From Mesorhizobium amorphae (GTDB lineage: Bacteria; Pseudomonadota; Alphaproteobacteria; Rhizobiales; Rhizobiaceae), in assembly GCF_014843845.1 (NCBI RefSeq), contig NZ_JHQS01000006.1:1-64000 (forward strand): a DNA stretch of 64,000 nucleotides. The letters run 5' to 3'. Below, in pieces: positions 40,783 to 51,867 of this stretch (its first letter is position 1; each line of letters opens with the position of its first letter). A program made the translations under genes and the position numbers. Below the pieces are notes generated by a model. The model saw only the letters and a list, made by a program, of their open reading frames with translations, was not told the origin of the DNA and searched no databases.

Positions 40783-43713
40783 ATGCCCAACAAAATGCTG
40801 ATAGACGCCTCCCACCCGGAGGAAACACGCGTTGTCGTCGTTCGCGGTAACCGTATTGAAGAATTCGACTTTGAATCACAGGACAAGAAGCAGCTCAAAG
40901 GAAACATCTATCTCGCCCGCGTAACGCGCGTCGAACCTTCCCTTCAGGCAGCCTTTGTCGAATATGGCGGCAACCGTCACGGTTTCCTTGCCTTCAGTGA
41001 AATACACCCCGACTACTACCAGATCCCGGTCGCCGATCGTCAGGCCCTGCTTCGCGCCGAAGCGCAGGAAGCCCAGGACGAAGAGGACGAGGACAATGAA
41101 GGCGAGGACCGCCAGAGCCGCGATCGCGGCAGGCGCGGACGCCGGCGCGGCGGCAAAGGCCGCGAGCGCGGCGAACACAAGCGCGACGCCGGTGCCGCCG
41201 ATTCCGACGACAGCGGCGAACATGGCGACACGGGCGGCGATGCAATTGCCGAAGACACCACCGCCGAAGCCGATTTCACAGCTGAAAATGCCGACGCCTC
41301 GCCTGAAACGGCCGGGCACGAAGACGTAGCCGCCGATCACGGCGAAGCGGAAGCGTCCGAAGAAGTTTCCGGAAGCGGGCCTACATCGATCGCCGCCAGC
41401 GTCGAAGCCGATGTGATTTCCGAGGCCGCTCCGCAGCCGGAATCGACCTCCGCCGACGCAAGCGGCGAAGCCTCGTCCAGCGACAATGATCGCGGCATGC
41501 TGGAAGAGGTGCAGTCCGCGCACCCGGATGACCACGAAGTCGAATCGGTCGGCGCCGAGGACGCGCTGGAAGAAGTGCGCAACCGCCGCAAGCCGGTGCG
41601 CCGCCAGTACAAGATCCAGGAAGTCATCAAGCGCCGCCAGATCCTGCTGGTGCAGGTCGTCAAGGAAGAGCGCGGCAACAAGGGCGCCGCTCTCACCACC
41701 TACCTGTCGCTTGCCGGCCGCTATTCGGTGCTGATGCCCAACACGGCGCGCGGCGGCGGCATTTCGCGCAAGATCACCAACGCGCAGGACCGCAAGCGGC
41801 TGAAGGAAGTCGTCGCCGATCTCGAAGTGCCGCAGGGCATGGGCGTCATCCTGCGCACGGCCGGTGAGAGCCGCACCAAGGCCGAGATCAAGCGCGACTA
41901 CGAGTATCTGATGCGGCTTTGGGAAAACGTCCGCAATCTGACGCTGCAATCCACGGCCCCTGCCTTGGTTTACGAGGAAGGCAGCCTGATCAAGCGCTCG
42001 GTGCGCGACCTCTACAACAAGGACATCGACGAGATCCTGGTCTCCGGCGAGGAAGGCTATCGCGAGGCCAAGGACTTCATGCGCATGCTGATGCCGAGCC
42101 ACGCCAAGGTGGTTCAGCCGTTCCGCGACACGACGCCGATCTTCGTGCGCAACGGCATCGAGGCGCAGCTCGACCGCATGCTGCAGCCGCAGGTGACGCT
42201 GAAGAGCGGCGGCTACATCATCATCAACCAGACCGAGGCGCTGGTCGCCATCGACGTCAATTCGGGCCGCTCCACCAAGGAGCACTCGATCGAGGACACC
42301 GCTCTCCACACCAACCTCGAAGCGGCCGAGGAAGTCGCCCGCCAGCTCAGGTTGCGCGACCTCGCCGGCCTGATCGTCATCGACTTCATCGACATGGAGG
42401 AGAACCGCAACAACCGCTCCGTCGAGAAGCGGCTGAAGGATCACCTCAAGAATGACCGCGCCCGTATCCAGGTCGGCCGCATCTCGCATTTCGGCCTGAT
42501 GGAAATGTCGCGCCAGCGCATCCGCGCCAGCGTGCTGGAATCGACCATGAAGCCCTGCCCGCATTGCGGCGGGACCGGCCATGTGCGCTCCGATTCCTCG
42601 GTGGCGCTGATGGTGGTTCGGGCGATCGAGGAGTTCCTGCTCAAGGATTCGCGCAGCCACATCACGGTGCGGACCCCGGCGGCGACGGCGCTCTACGTGC
42701 TCAACCACAAGCGTGGCACGCTGGTCGAACTCGAAAGCCGCTTCGGCCTGACCATCACGATCGAGGCCGATGACGCGGTCGGCGCGCAGCACTATGCGAT
42801 CTTCCGCGGCGCGCTGGCCGAAAAGCCGGAGGGCTTTGTCGAAGTGCGCAGCCTGCCGACCTATGTCGAGCCGGAAGAGCCCGAAGACGAAATCGTCGTC
42901 GAGGAGGAGGACGAGGCACCAGTCCAGGCGGAGCAGCCGCGCCATCCCCAGCAGCAACAGCCGAGGTCCGGCGAGGACGGCGAAGGCCGCGATCGCAAGC
43001 GCCGCAAGCGGCGCAGGCGGCGTGGCGGCAAGGATCGCGATCGCGAACATGGTGATCGCGAGCACGGCGCTCCCGCGGAAGGTGCAATCGCCTCGGCGCC
43101 GGCGGATACCGACGCCGCTGTCGCAACGGATGAAACCACCGCCGAGGGCGGCGAAACGCCTGTCGGCGCCGTCGCAGTGGACGCGTCGGACGACGGTCAG
43201 GGCAAGAAGCGCCGGCGCGGCAAGCGCGGTGGCAAGCGCAATCGCCGTGAGGACGGCGAGGACGGAGCCGAGGCGGTCGAGACCGCCGATGGCGTCAAAG
43301 CCGATGCGCCCGAAGGCGAAGCCGTGGCAATCGAGTCCGTGGCCGAGACTGTCGCCGCGGTATCGGTGGAAGAGCTTCCCTCTGCCGCCAACGACGATGT
43401 GCCGAGCGCCGAGAAGCCGAAGAAGAAGCGCGCCTCGAGGTCCAAGAAAGCCGCAGCAGAAGTTGCCGCCGAGACGGTAGCCGAAGCACCAGCCGAGGAT
43501 GCTGCACCGGCCGAGGCGGCGACGCCTGCGCCTGTGCCGGCCGCCCCGGCTGCCGAGGAGGAAGCGCCCGCCAATGCCCGACCGACCCGACGCAAGCCCG
43601 TCGCAATCGATGCTCCGGTGGTGCCGGTGGTCTCGTCGAACGTGCCCGAAGAGGTCAAGGTCGAGGAAAAGCCGAAGCGCGCCGGCTGGTGGCAGCGGAA
43701 AGGCTTTTTCTAA
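40783..43713 (+). CDS. rne: Ribonuclease E
   Basis: 976 residues. The S1 domain is split by a long acidic/basic insertion (about 97-270), as in alphaproteobacteria. The catalytic core follows (about 270-680: AIDVNSGRSTKE, IVIDFID, MEMSRQR) with the zinc-link CPHCGGTGHV. The disordered tail (about 690-976) is Arg- and Glu-rich with RKRRKRRRRRGGK and ends RAGWWQRKGFF. It cuts single-stranded RNA and scaffolds the degradosome, where the DEAD-box helicase in this window may take part (inference). Confidence 0.97.
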   Translation: MPNKMLIDASHPEETRVVVVRGNRIEEFDFESQDKKQLKGNIYLARVTRVEPSLQAAFVEYGGNRHGFLAFSEIHPDYYQIPVADRQALLRAEAQEAQDEEDEDNEGEDRQSRDRGRRGRRRGGKGRERGEHKRDAGAADSDDSGEHGDTGGDAIAEDTTAEADFTAENADASPETAGHEDVAADHGEAEASEEVSGSGPTSIAASVEADVISEAAPQPESTSADASGEASSSDNDRGMLEEVQSAHPDDHEVESVGAEDALEEVRNRRKPVRRQYKIQEVIKRRQILLVQVVKEERGNKGAALTTYLSLAGRYSVLMPNTARGGGISRKITNAQDRKRLKEVVADLEVPQGMGVILRTAGESRTKAEIKRDYEYLMRLWENVRNLTLQSTAPALVYEEGSLIKRSVRDLYNKDIDEILVSGEEGYREAKDFMRMLMPSHAKVVQPFRDTTPIFVRNGIEAQLDRMLQPQVTLKSGGYIIINQTEALVAIDVNSGRSTKEHSIEDTALHTNLEAAEEVARQLRLRDLAGLIVIDFIDMEENRNNRSVEKRLKDHLKNDRARIQVGRISHFGLMEMSRQRIRASVLESTMKPCPHCGGTGHVRSDSSVALMVVRAIEEFLLKDSRSHITVRTPAATALYVLNHKRGTLVELESRFGLTITIEADDAVGAQHYAIFRGALAEKPEGFVEVRSLPTYVEPEEPEDEIVVEEEDEAPVQAEQPRHPQQQQPRSGEDGEGRDRKRRKRRRRRGGKDRDREHGDREHGAPAEGAIASAPADTDAAVATDETTAEGGETPVGAVAVDASDDGQGKKRRRGKRGGKRNRREDGEDGAEAVETADGVKADAPEGEAVAIESVAETVAAVSVEELPSAANDDVPSAEKPKKKRASRSKKAAAEVAAETVAEAPAEDAAPAEAATPAPVPAAPAAEEEAPANARPTRRKPVAIDAPVVPVVSSNVPEEVKVEEKPKRAGWWQRKGFF

Positions 43714-43750
43714 GCTTTTCAGCCGCTTGGGTTGATTTTCTGAGCCAAAG

Positions 43751-43787
43751 AAACCCCGCGCCGTCGCAAGGACGGCGCGGGGTTTCT
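43751..43787. terminator. Bidirectional terminator between rne and glsA
   Basis: AAACCCCGCGCCGTC-GCAAG-GACGGCGCGGGGTTT, a perfect 15-base stem with a five-base loop, lies between the convergent rne and glsA genes; it has A/T flanks on both strands. Confidence 0.9.
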
Positions 43788-43802
43788 CCTATCTGGATGG
43801 TA

Positions 43803-44732
43803 TTAAGGCGCGAAGATCGACCAGTTCATCATCTTCGCCAGCCTCTCCAGCGCAATCGAGCCCAGCTTGGAATTGCCATTGGCGTTGAGGCCCGGCGACC
43901 AGACGGCGAGCGAGGCGACGCCAGGCACGATCCCCAATATGCCGCCGCCCACGCCGCTCTTGCCCGGAATGCCGACACGAAAGGCAAAATCGCCGGATCC
44001 GTCATAGTGGCCGCAGGTCAGCATCATCGCGCCGATGCGGCGCGCCCGCTCGGCCGACACCACCGAATGGCCGGTCGCCGGGTTCTTGCCGCCATTGGCA
44101 AGGTAGCGCCCGGCCATCGCCAACTGCCGGCAACTCATGGCGATGGCGCAATGGTGGAAATAGACGCCCAGCGCCAGTTCCGGCGCATGGTGAAGATTGC
44201 CGAAGGATTTCATGTAGTTGGCCAAGGCGAAGTTGCGAAAGCCGGTGGCGCGTTCGGAGGCCGCGACCTCGCGGTCGATGACGATGGTCTCGTCGTCGGC
44301 GAGGAACTGGATGAAGCGCAGGATCTCGCCGATCGCCTCGCGCGGCTGGTGGCCGGCGAGCAGGATGTCGGAAACGACGATGGCGCCAGCATTGATGAAC
44401 GGATTGCGCGGAATGCCGTTCTCGTGCTCGAGCTGGACGATCGAGTTGAACGGATTGCCCGACGGCTCGCGCCCGACGCGCTGCCACAGCGCGTCGCCGA
44501 CATTGCCGAGCGCCAGCGTCAGCGTGAAGACCTTGGAAATGCTCTGGATGGAAAAAGGCTCATCGGCGTTGCCGGCAAGCAGCGCGCGGCCGTCATTGGT
44601 GACGGCGGCTATGCCGAACTTCTTCGGGTCGACCTTGCTGAGCTGCGGGATATAGCTGGCGACATCGCCGCGATCCGTGCGCTCCGCCATTTCGGCGGCG
44701 ACTTCCGCAAGCGCCTGTTCGAGGTCCGGCAT
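43803..44732 (-). CDS. glsA: Glutaminase
   Basis: 309 residues, the length of bacterial GlsA. It has the serine-beta-lactamase-like fold with SISK near residue 64 ([11 protein letters not shown]) and [10 protein letters not shown]; it converts glutamine to glutamate and ammonia. The ATG at 44732 follows the aminotransferase stop by ten bases on the same strand, so the two are probably co-transcribed. Confidence 0.94.
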   Translation of the reverse strand: MPDLEQALAEVAAEMAERTDRGDVASYIPQLSKVDPKKFGIAAVTNDGRALLAGNADEPFSIQSISKVFTLTLALGNVGDALWQRVGREPSGNPFNSIVQLEHENGIPRNPFINAGAIVVSDILLAGHQPREAIGEILRFIQFLADDETIVIDREVAASERATGFRNFALANYMKSFGNLHHAPELALGVYFHHCAIAMSCRQLAMAGRYLANGGKNPATGHSVVSAERARRIGAMMLTCGHYDGSGDFAFRVGIPGKSGVGGGILGIVPGVASLAVWSPGLNANGNSKLGSIALERLAKMMNWSIFAP

Positions 44733-44742
44733 GATGTCCCCG

Positions 44743-45903
44743 CTATTTCAGCCAGCGCTCGATGCACGCCATCGCCTCGACCATATCGTCATGGCTGCCG
44801 GCATAGGAAAAGCGCATGGTCCGGTGCCCGGCGAGCGGGTCGAAGTCGCGGCCGGGCGTTGCCGCCACATGCGCCTCGGCCAGCATTTTCCGCGCGAAGA
44901 CCATGCTGTCATTGGTATGCCTGGTGACATCGCAGAACGCGTAGAAGGCGCCGTCCATCGGTGCAGCCAGCGGAAAACCGAGTTCCGGCAACCGCTTCAT
45001 CAGAAGCTCGCGGTTCCAGGCATAGCGCGCCTTCACCGCCTCCAACTCTTCTGTGGCCTTGAACGCCTCGATGGCCGCGATCTGCGACAGTTCCGGCGGC
45101 GAGATGTAGAGGCTCTGGGCAATACGCTCGACCGGCCGCACCAATTCTTCCGGCAGCACCATCCAGCCGATGCGCCAGCCGGTCATGCAATAGTATTTCG
45201 AAAACGAGTTTATCACCGTCACGCCCGAGCCGTAGGCCAGCGCCGTCGTGTCGGGTGCCGCATAGGCCAGCCGGTGATAGATCTCGTCAGAAATCACAGC
45301 AATGCCAAGCTCTTCGGCCGTTCTCACCAGCGCCGCCAGCTCGTCGGCGGGAATGACCGCACCGGTCGGATTGGCCGGGCTGGCGAAGAGCACACCCTTC
45401 AGAGGCTTTTCGGTATGCGCCGTCTTCAGGTGCTCGGCATGCAGATAGGCGTCAGTGCCGAGCTCGATCTCGACGATTTCGATGCCAAGCGCGGCCATGA
45501 TGTTGCGGTAAGCGGGATAGCCGGGCGCAGCGATGGCGACGCGGTCGCCGGGGTCGAACATCGCCAGGAAGGCCAGGTTGAAGGCGGCCGATGAGCCCGT
45601 GGTGACGGCGATGCGGCTGGGCGGGACGTCGATCCCGTAATTGTCGCCATAATGCCCGGCGATCGCCTTGCGCAGGTCGGCAAGGCCCAATGCATCGGTG
45701 TAGCCGATGCGGCCGAGCTTCAGCGCGTTCGTTGCAGCTTCTCTGACCCCCACAGGCGCCGGGTCGGACGGCTGCCCGACCGCCATCGACACCACCGGCA
45801 CGCCCGTTGCCTTCAGCCGGTTGGCCTCGGCCAGAATGTCCATGGCATGGAACGGCTCGACCTCGCCACGGCGCGAAAGGGAAACGACCATCTTCAAATC
45901 CAT
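44743..45903 (-). CDS. PLP-dependent aminotransferase, class I/II
   Basis: 386 residues from the ATG at 45903. The PLP lysine is in [16 protein letters not shown], with ASPANPTGA and the ISDEIYHRL Asp/Tyr stretch. Class I/II aminotransferases transfer amino groups from amino acids; the substrate here is not clear. The linked glutaminase makes glutamate, a likely amino donor (inference). The upstream frame extending to 46083 overlaps the divergent protease gene. Confidence 0.88.
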   Translation of the reverse strand: MDLKMVVSLSRRGEVEPFHAMDILAEANRLKATGVPVVSMAVGQPSDPAPVGVREAATNALKLGRIGYTDALGLADLRKAIAGHYGDNYGIDVPPSRIAVTTGSSAAFNLAFLAMFDPGDRVAIAAPGYPAYRNIMAALGIEIVEIELGTDAYLHAEHLKTAHTEKPLKGVLFASPANPTGAVIPADELAALVRTAEELGIAVISDEIYHRLAYAAPDTTALAYGSGVTVINSFSKYYCMTGWRIGWMVLPEELVRPVERIAQSLYISPPELSQIAAIEAFKATEELEAVKARYAWNRELLMKRLPELGFPLAAPMDGAFYAFCDVTRHTNDSMVFARKMLAEAHVAATPGRDFDPLAGHRTMRFSYAGSHDDMVEAMACIERWLK

Positions 45904-46042
45904 CACACCGGGATCGATCCCGGCCAAAGCTGCAGGCCCTTTTGGCCGCACAAATGCCCGATTGATGTGGGGATCACAAGCGCAGGAAGTTTTCGGTGCC
46001 GACTTTTCATCCTTCGCCCGCTCGTCTACCAGTGGACCTGTC

Positions 46043-47455
46043 ATGTTGAGCCGACCCAGATCGATGTTTTCCAGACCTTCCATCGGGAGGACCGCGCGCG
46101 GCTTCGCGACGCTTTTGCTTGCCGCCGCCGTCGCGGTCTCCGGCTCTGTCAGCGCCTTGGCGCAAAACGTGCCGGTGGTGCGCGATGCCGAGATCGAGGC
46201 GCTGGTGCGCGACTATGCGCGGCCGATCTTCAAGGCGGCGGGTCTCGCCAATGACGGCGTCAACATCGTTCTGGTCAACGATCAGAGTTTCAACGCCTTC
46301 GTCACCGGGCGCCGGCTGTTCATAAATACCGGCGCGCTGATGATGGCCGAAACGCCCAACGAGATCATCGGCGTCATCGCCCATGAGGCCGGCCATATCG
46401 CCGGCGGCCACCAGCAGAAATTGCGCGAGCAGCTCGAGCGCGCCAAGACGATGGCGATCATCGCCACCCTGCTTGGCGCCGGCGCCATCGTTGCCGGCGC
46501 CACCACAAACAGCCGTGGCCTCGCCGGCGCCGGCATGGGAGTCGCAGCCGGCGGCGGCGAGATGGCGCAGCGCAGCATCCTTGCCTATCAGCGCACCGAA
46601 GAGACGACCGCCGACCGCTCGGCGATCACCTATCTCAACGCCACCGGCCAGTCCGGCATGGGCATGCTGAAGACCTTCGGCCGCTTCCAGAGTGCGCTAT
46701 CCCTGTCCGGCGCGCAGGTCGACCCCTACCGGATCAGCCATCCTATGCCGCAGGAGCGCATCGCCAATCTCGAAGTGCTGGTCAAGCAGAGCCCCTATGT
46801 CGACAAGGTCGATACGCCGGCGCTGCAGCAGCGCCACGATATGATGCGCGTCAAGATCGCCGCCTATATGGGCGGTCAGGCCGCCGCAACGCGGCTGATG
46901 CGCAAGAATCCAGGCAGTCTTGCCTCGCGCTATGGCGAGGCGCAGCTCGCCTATCTCTACGGCAATCTGGGCGCAAGCCTCGCCAAGACCAATGCGTTGA
47001 TCAAGGAGCAGCCGAAAAACCCCTATTTCCACGAACTGCGCGGCGACATCCTGATGAAGGCGAACAAGCCGAAGGATGCATCAGACGCCTACGCCAAGGC
47101 GGTCAGCCTCGATCCGGCGCGGTCCGGGCTGCTGCCGGTCTCCTATGGCCAGGCGCTGATGGCGGTCGGCACACCCGAATCGCTGAAGAAGGCGGCGATG
47201 CAGATCAACAGTGGCCTCGGGCGCGACAAGGAAAATGCCGAGGGGTATCGCTATCTGGCCCAGGCCTATGGCGAGCTTGGCAACATTCCGGCGGCCGAAC
47301 TCGCGACGGCCGAAGGCCGTTTCTATTCCGGCGACTACAAGAATGCGAAAATCTTCGCCATGCGCGCGCAGCAGAAATTGAAGCGCGGCGAGCCGGGCTG
47401 GCTTCGCGCCCAGGATATCATAAACTACGCGCCATCAGGCAAAATCAAGAAGTGA
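46043..47455 (+). CDS. M48-family periplasmic metalloprotease (BepA-like)
   Basis: 470 residues from the ATG at 46043 (an ATG at 46064 is also possible). A signal sequence (about 1-41, ends SALAQ) is followed by a zinc HEAGH motif in VIAHEAGHIAGGH, then a tail of TPR-like repeats (about 290-450). BepA/YfgC proteins help assemble or degrade outer-membrane proteins. The DsbA-like gene follows after 55 bases, giving a periplasmic quality-control pair. Confidence 0.88.
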   Translation: MLSRPRSMFSRPSIGRTARGFATLLLAAAVAVSGSVSALAQNVPVVRDAEIEALVRDYARPIFKAAGLANDGVNIVLVNDQSFNAFVTGRRLFINTGALMMAETPNEIIGVIAHEAGHIAGGHQQKLREQLERAKTMAIIATLLGAGAIVAGATTNSRGLAGAGMGVAAGGGEMAQRSILAYQRTEETTADRSAITYLNATGQSGMGMLKTFGRFQSALSLSGAQVDPYRISHPMPQERIANLEVLVKQSPYVDKVDTPALQQRHDMMRVKIAAYMGGQAAATRLMRKNPGSLASRYGEAQLAYLYGNLGASLAKTNALIKEQPKNPYFHELRGDILMKANKPKDASDAYAKAVSLDPARSGLLPVSYGQALMAVGTPESLKKAAMQINSGLGRDKENAEGYRYLAQAYGELGNIPAAELATAEGRFYSGDYKNAKIFAMRAQQKLKRGEPGWLRAQDIINYAPSGKIKK

Positions 47456-47510
47456 ACCTTCCGGCGGCATACTGCGACAAAGGCGGACGGAACAGGCAAG
47501 AGGATAAGGG

Positions 47511-48317
47511 ATGATGAACAAGGCAATTCTGCTCGGCACGACGGGAGTGGCGGCCGCTCTTGCCATGCTGGCTTTCGGCTTCGTCGCCGGCAGCCCGCAG
47601 GCGGCCAAGGCCGATACAGCGCAGGTCGTGCAGGTAGCGTCCTCGGACACCAAGATCGACCGAGCCGAGGTCGAGGGCATCATCCGCGACTATCTGCTGA
47701 AGAACCCTGAGGTTCTGCTCGAAGTGCAGGACGCGCTCGAAGCCAAGCAGAAGGAAGAACAGCGGATCGCCGCGCTCGGCGTCATCAAGAACGCCAAGGA
47801 AGAGATCTTCAACTCCGCCTTCGACGGCGTCGTCGGCAATCCGAACGGCAAGGTCACGATCGTCGAGTTCTACGATTACAATTGCGGCTTCTGCAAACGC
47901 GCCATCGACGACATGCAGGCGCTGACGAAAGCCGAACCGGACCTGCGCTTCGTGCTCAAGGAATTCCCGATCCTGGGTCCGGATTCGCAGAAGGCGAGCG
48001 TCGTCTCCATGGCCTTCCACCTCATGAAGCCGGAGAAGTACGGCGAATTCCACAACGCCCTGCTCGGCGGCCCGGGTCGCGCCACCGAGGCCACGGCCAT
48101 CAAGGTTGCCCTGTCGCTCGGCGCCGACGAAGCGGCGCTGCGCGAGAAGATGAAGGACCCAAGCATCCACGAGGCGATTTCCAAGACCTACGATCTCGCC
48201 ACCAAGCTGGCGATCACCGGCACGCCTTCGTATGTGGTCGGCAACGAGGTTGTGTTCGGGGCACTCGGGCAGGACGTTCTGGCCGAAAAGATCGAGGCGG
48301 CGAAGGCCGCGCTCTGA
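47511..48317 (+). CDS. DsbA-family thiol-disulfide oxidoreductase
   Basis: 268 residues with a signal/anchor segment (about 1-25, LGTTGVAAALAMLAFGFVAG), a coiled-coil-like N-terminal part (LLEVQDALEAKQKEEQRIAA) and a thioredoxin fold with CGFC in FYDYNCGFCKRA, plus the cis-Pro loop GTPSYVVG. It resembles the Com1/ScsC-type disulfide isomerases. Likely periplasmic; it folds or isomerises cysteine proteins. Confidence 0.9.
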   Translation: MMNKAILLGTTGVAAALAMLAFGFVAGSPQAAKADTAQVVQVASSDTKIDRAEVEGIIRDYLLKNPEVLLEVQDALEAKQKEEQRIAALGVIKNAKEEIFNSAFDGVVGNPNGKVTIVEFYDYNCGFCKRAIDDMQALTKAEPDLRFVLKEFPILGPDSQKASVVSMAFHLMKPEKYGEFHNALLGGPGRATEATAIKVALSLGADEAALREKMKDPSIHEAISKTYDLATKLAITGTPSYVVGNEVVFGALGQDVLAEKIEAAKAAL

Positions 48318-48452
48318 TCTATGGCAGCAGGCGGTTTCCCGCCTGCTGTGGACAGCAAAAGAACGCACTTGCGCTCTTTTCGCAGGCGTCTATGCCCATT
48401 ATAGAGGGCCCAGCGCGCCGGCTGAGGCCGGCGCTGGGAAAGGTCGGCATTC

Positions 48453-48887
48453 TTGAAAACGATTTTCGTTCTGAACGGTCCCAATCTCAACGCGCTCGGC
48501 AAGCGCGAGCCGGGGATCTATGGCGGAAAGACGCTTGCCGCCATCGCCGACGACTGCAAGCAGGCGGGTGCAGCACTTGGTCTCGAAATCGATTTCCGTC
48601 AGTCGAACCATGAGGGCGACCTCGTCGACTGGATCCAGGAAGCCGGCGACAAGGCAGCCGGCATCGTCATCAATCCGGGCGCCTACAGCCACACCTCGAT
48701 TGCCATCCACGATGCCATCCGTTCCGTCGCGCCGCTGCCGGTCGCCGAAGTGCATCTTTCCAACATCCACGCGCGGGAACCGTTCCGCCACGTCTCCATG
48801 GTCTCGCCGGTCGCCGTCGGCATGATCTGCGGATTCGGGCCGCTCGGCTACACGCTCGCGCTGCAGGCGCTGGCGGCACGCCTGTGA
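48453..48887 (+). CDS. aroQ: 3-dehydroquinate dehydratase, type II
   Basis: 144 residues from a TTG at 48453 after AAAGG. It starts [20 protein letters not shown], the type II active-site lid, with [20 protein letters not shown] and [12 protein letters not shown] following. It catalyses the third shikimate-pathway step. It lies just ahead of accB on the same strand. Confidence 0.94.
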   Translation: MKTIFVLNGPNLNALGKREPGIYGGKTLAAIADDCKQAGAALGLEIDFRQSNHEGDLVDWIQEAGDKAAGIVINPGAYSHTSIAIHDAIRSVAPLPVAEVHLSNIHAREPFRHVSMVSPVAVGMICGFGPLGYTLALQALAARL

Positions 48888-48913
48888 CCGGCCAACAAAC
48901 AGAAGGCTCGAAA

Positions 48914-49372
48914 ATGTCGATAAAGAAGACCGGTGTTGACCAGCAGCTGATCCGCGACCTGGCAGGCATACTGAACGACACCAACCTCACCGAGATCGAG
49001 GTCGAGCTGGGCGATCTGAAGGTGCGCGTGTCGCGGCAGGCGCCCGCCGTGCATGCGATTGCCGCACCCCAGCCTAGCTATGTCTCCGCGGCAGCACAGC
49101 CGGCGGCCGCCGCAGCACCGGCTGCGGCCGACATCTCCAAGAACGCGGTCCCCTCGCCCATGGTCGGCACCGCCTATTTGGCGCCCTCGCCAGACGCCAA
49201 GCCGTTCATCGAGATCGGCCAGAAGGTCAAGGAAGGCCAGACGCTTTTGATCATCGAAGCGATGAAGACGATGAACCAGATCCCTTCGCCCCGCGCCGGC
49301 ACGGTAACGGCCATCCTGTTCGAAGATTCCCAGCCGGTCGAATACGGCATGCCGCTCGTCGTGATCGAGTAG
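48914..49372 (+). CDS. accB: Biotin carboxyl carrier protein of acetyl-CoA carboxylase
   Basis: 152 residues from the ATG at 48914; a GTG frame start at 48884 overlaps aroQ. An N-terminal helical part and an Ala/Pro linker lead to the biotinyl domain with EAMKTMNQI, where Lys is biotinylated. It carries CO2 for fatty acid synthesis with AccC, 19 bases downstream. Confidence 0.94.
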   Translation: MSIKKTGVDQQLIRDLAGILNDTNLTEIEVELGDLKVRVSRQAPAVHAIAAPQPSYVSAAAQPAAAAAPAAADISKNAVPSPMVGTAYLAPSPDAKPFIEIGQKVKEGQTLLIIEAMKTMNQIPSPRAGTVTAILFEDSQPVEYGMPLVVIE

Positions 49373-49391
49373 AGCCGGGAACAGCCGAAAC

Positions 49392-50750
49392 ATGTTCCAG
49401 AAAATCCTCATCGCCAATCGAGGCGAAATCGCCCTCCGGGTGCTGCGCGCCTGCAAGGAGCTCGGCATCCAGACGGTGGTGGTGCATTCGACCGCCGACG
49501 CCGACGCCATGCATGTCAGGCTCGCCGACGAGAGCGTCTGCATCGGCCCGCCGCCGTCGCGCGACAGCTATCTCAACATCCACCAGATCGTCGCCGCCTG
49601 CGAGATCACCGGCGCCGACGCGGTGCATCCGGGCTATGGCTTCCTGTCGGAAAACGCCAAATTCGCCGACATCCTCGCCGCGCATAACATCACCTTCATC
49701 GGCCCGTCGGGCGATCATATCCGCATCATGGGCGACAAGATCGAAGCCAAGCGCACCGCCAAACGCCTGGGCATTCCGGTCGTGCCCGGTTCTGACGGCG
49801 CGGTCACCGAAGAGAAGGAAGCCAAGCGCATTGCCGCGGGGATCGGCTATCCCGTGATCATCAAGGCCTCGGCCGGCGGCGGCGGCCGCGGCATGAAGGT
49901 GGCGCGCACCGAGGAGGATCTCGAGGTTGCGCTGCAGACAGCGCGCTCGGAAGCGGGTGCTGCCTTCGGCGACGATGCCGTCTACATCGAGAAATACCTG
50001 GAAAAGCCGCGCCATATCGAATTGCAGGTGTTCGGCGACGGCGCCGGTCGCGGCGTGCATTTCGGTGAGCGCGACTGTTCCCTGCAGCGCCGCCACCAGA
50101 AGGTCTGGGAAGAAGCCAATTCGCCGGCGCTCAATGCCGAGGAGCGCGCACGCATCGGCGGCATCTGCGCCAGCGCCGTCGCCGATCTCGGCTATTCCGG
50201 CGCCGGCACCATCGAATTCCTCTACGAGAATGGCGAATTCTACTTCATCGAAATGAACACCCGCCTGCAGGTCGAGCACCCGGTGACCGAGGCGATCACC
50301 GGCATCGACCTGGTGCATGAGCAGATCCGCGTTGCGTCCGGAGGCGGGCTTTCGGTGCGCCAGGAGGACATCAAGTTCAACGGCCACGCCATCGAATGCC
50401 GCATCAATGCCGAGGACCCGCGCACCTTCACGCCCTCGCCCGGCACGATCACCCATTTCCACACGCCGGGTGGCCTCGGCATCCGTGTCGATTCCGGCGT
50501 CTACTCCGGCTACAAGATCCCGCCCTATTACGACAGCCTGATCGGCAAGCTGATCGTGCACGGCCGCAACCGCGTCGAATGCATGATGCGGTTGCGCCGC
50601 GCGCTCGACGAATTCGTCGTCGACGGCATCAAGACGACGCTGCCGCTGTTCCGCGATCTGGTCGGCAATGCCGATATCGCCAACGGCGACTACGACATCC
50701 ACTGGCTGGAGAAATACCTGGCCAAGGGTGATGAGGTCGCGAACTCGTAA
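49392..50750 (+). CDS. accC: Biotin carboxylase
   Basis: 452 residues with [20 protein letters not shown], the ATP-grasp [12 protein letters not shown] and the biotin carboxylase C-terminal domain. It carboxylates the biotin on AccB using ATP. It follows accB directly; aat begins 14 bases after its stop. Confidence 0.96.
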   Translation: MFQKILIANRGEIALRVLRACKELGIQTVVVHSTADADAMHVRLADESVCIGPPPSRDSYLNIHQIVAACEITGADAVHPGYGFLSENAKFADILAAHNITFIGPSGDHIRIMGDKIEAKRTAKRLGIPVVPGSDGAVTEEKEAKRIAAGIGYPVIIKASAGGGGRGMKVARTEEDLEVALQTARSEAGAAFGDDAVYIEKYLEKPRHIELQVFGDGAGRGVHFGERDCSLQRRHQKVWEEANSPALNAEERARIGGICASAVADLGYSGAGTIEFLYENGEFYFIEMNTRLQVEHPVTEAITGIDLVHEQIRVASGGGLSVRQEDIKFNGHAIECRINAEDPRTFTPSPGTITHFHTPGGLGIRVDSGVYSGYKIPPYYDSLIGKLIVHGRNRVECMMRLRRALDEFVVDGIKTTLPLFRDLVGNADIANGDYDIHWLEKYLAKGDEVANS

Positions 50751-50764
50751 GCTATAATGCTGCG

Positions 50765-51382
50765 ATGACCCGCCCCTACGCGCCCGGCTATCGCATCCCG
50801 ACCGACCTTCTGCTGAAGGCCTATGCGTCCGGCGTGTTTCCGATGGCCGAAAGCGCCAGCGACCCCGAAGTGTTCTGGGTGCGGCCGGAGACGCGCGGCA
50901 TCATTCCGCTCGACGGCTTCCACACGCCGAAGAGCCTGAAGAAGACGATCCGCAAGCACCCGTTCGACATCCGCTTCGACTTCGATTTCGAGGCGACGAT
51001 CGACGGCTGCGCCGAGAAGCGGGAGGAACGCCGCTCGACCTGGATCAACGCACCGATCCGTGAAGCCTATGTCGAGTTGCATCGGCTGGGCCATTGCCAT
51101 TCGGTCGAGGCATGGCGCGAGGAGCGGCTGGTCGGCGGCCTCTACGGCGTCTCGCTGGGCCGCGTGTTCTTCGGCGAGAGCATGTTCGCCCGGGAGACGG
51201 ACGCGTCCAAGACCTGCCTTTTCTATCTCGTCGAGCGGTTGAAGGCGCGCGGTTTCGCGCTGCTCGACACGCAATTCACCACCGAGCACCTCAAGCGCTT
51301 CGGCGCCGTCGACGTGCCGCGCGGCAAGTATGAAAAGATGCTGGCCGACGCACTGAAGGGCGAGGCGATCTTTTTTCCGTAA
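50765..51382 (+). CDS. aat: Leucyl/phenylalanyl-tRNA-protein transferase
   Basis: 205 residues with the family blocks [38 protein letters not shown] and [10 protein letters not shown]. It adds Leu or Phe to N-terminal Arg/Lys, feeding N-end-rule degradation by ClpAP. The accC-aat adjacency is seen often in rhizobia. Confidence 0.94.
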   Translation: MTRPYAPGYRIPTDLLLKAYASGVFPMAESASDPEVFWVRPETRGIIPLDGFHTPKSLKKTIRKHPFDIRFDFDFEATIDGCAEKREERRSTWINAPIREAYVELHRLGHCHSVEAWREERLVGGLYGVSLGRVFFGESMFARETDASKTCLFYLVERLKARGFALLDTQFTTEHLKRFGAVDVPRGKYEKMLADALKGEAIFFP

Positions 51383-51394
51383 CGGACTGTTTCG

Positions 51395-51778
51395 TCAGCC
51401 TTTCGCAGGTTCCATCGGAGTCTGCGAATGGAACATCATCTTCCAGCCATCGCTGCGATGCACGTAGCCGGTACTGACCAGTGCCGCATAGGCTTCACCG
51501 TTCTCCCTTGTGGCGTGGGCCTCATAGGTCAGCATGACGATATCGCTGCCCGGCTCGACCATGCCCTTCACGTCGATGTCGAGATCGCGCCAGCGGTTTG
51601 GCTTGCTGGCGGTTTTGGCGAGATCGGCGTTGCTGATCGCCTGCGCCATCTCAGGAAAGGCCACGAGGCATTCGGCATCGGCATTGGCGGCATAGTAGGC
51701 CGCATCGCCGGTCCAAAACCCCTTTTCAAGGTCGAGCAATTCCTTCTTGCTGGCCGTCATCTGCTTGATTGCTGACAT
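51395..51778 (-). CDS. SnoaL/DUF4440-like protein
   Basis: 127 residues from the ATG at 51778, after GGAGGATCTTGCG. It is a small alpha+beta protein with WTGDAAYYAANAD and HSQTPM, resembling the NTF2-like/DUF4440 fold. Such proteins are steroid-isomerase-like enzymes or ligand-binding modules; activity cannot be named. Confidence 0.65.
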   Translation of the reverse strand: MSAIKQMTASKKELLDLEKGFWTGDAAYYAANADAECLVAFPEMAQAISNADLAKTASKPNRWRDLDIDVKGMVEPGSDIVMLTYEAHATRENGEAYAALVSTGYVHRSDGWKMMFHSQTPMEPAKG

Positions 51779-51867
51779 CGCAAGATCCTCCATGCGCAAT
51801 GTGCGCGGTCGCTCGTTGCCAACGTGTGGCAGGCGAAGCGGTTCCTCCCGGATCAATTGGTATTGGA

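Noticed and set aside
40876..43065. 729-residue frame antisense to rne
   Set aside because: It mirrors the rne coding region and its acidic repeat; the residue pattern is typical of a shadow frame.
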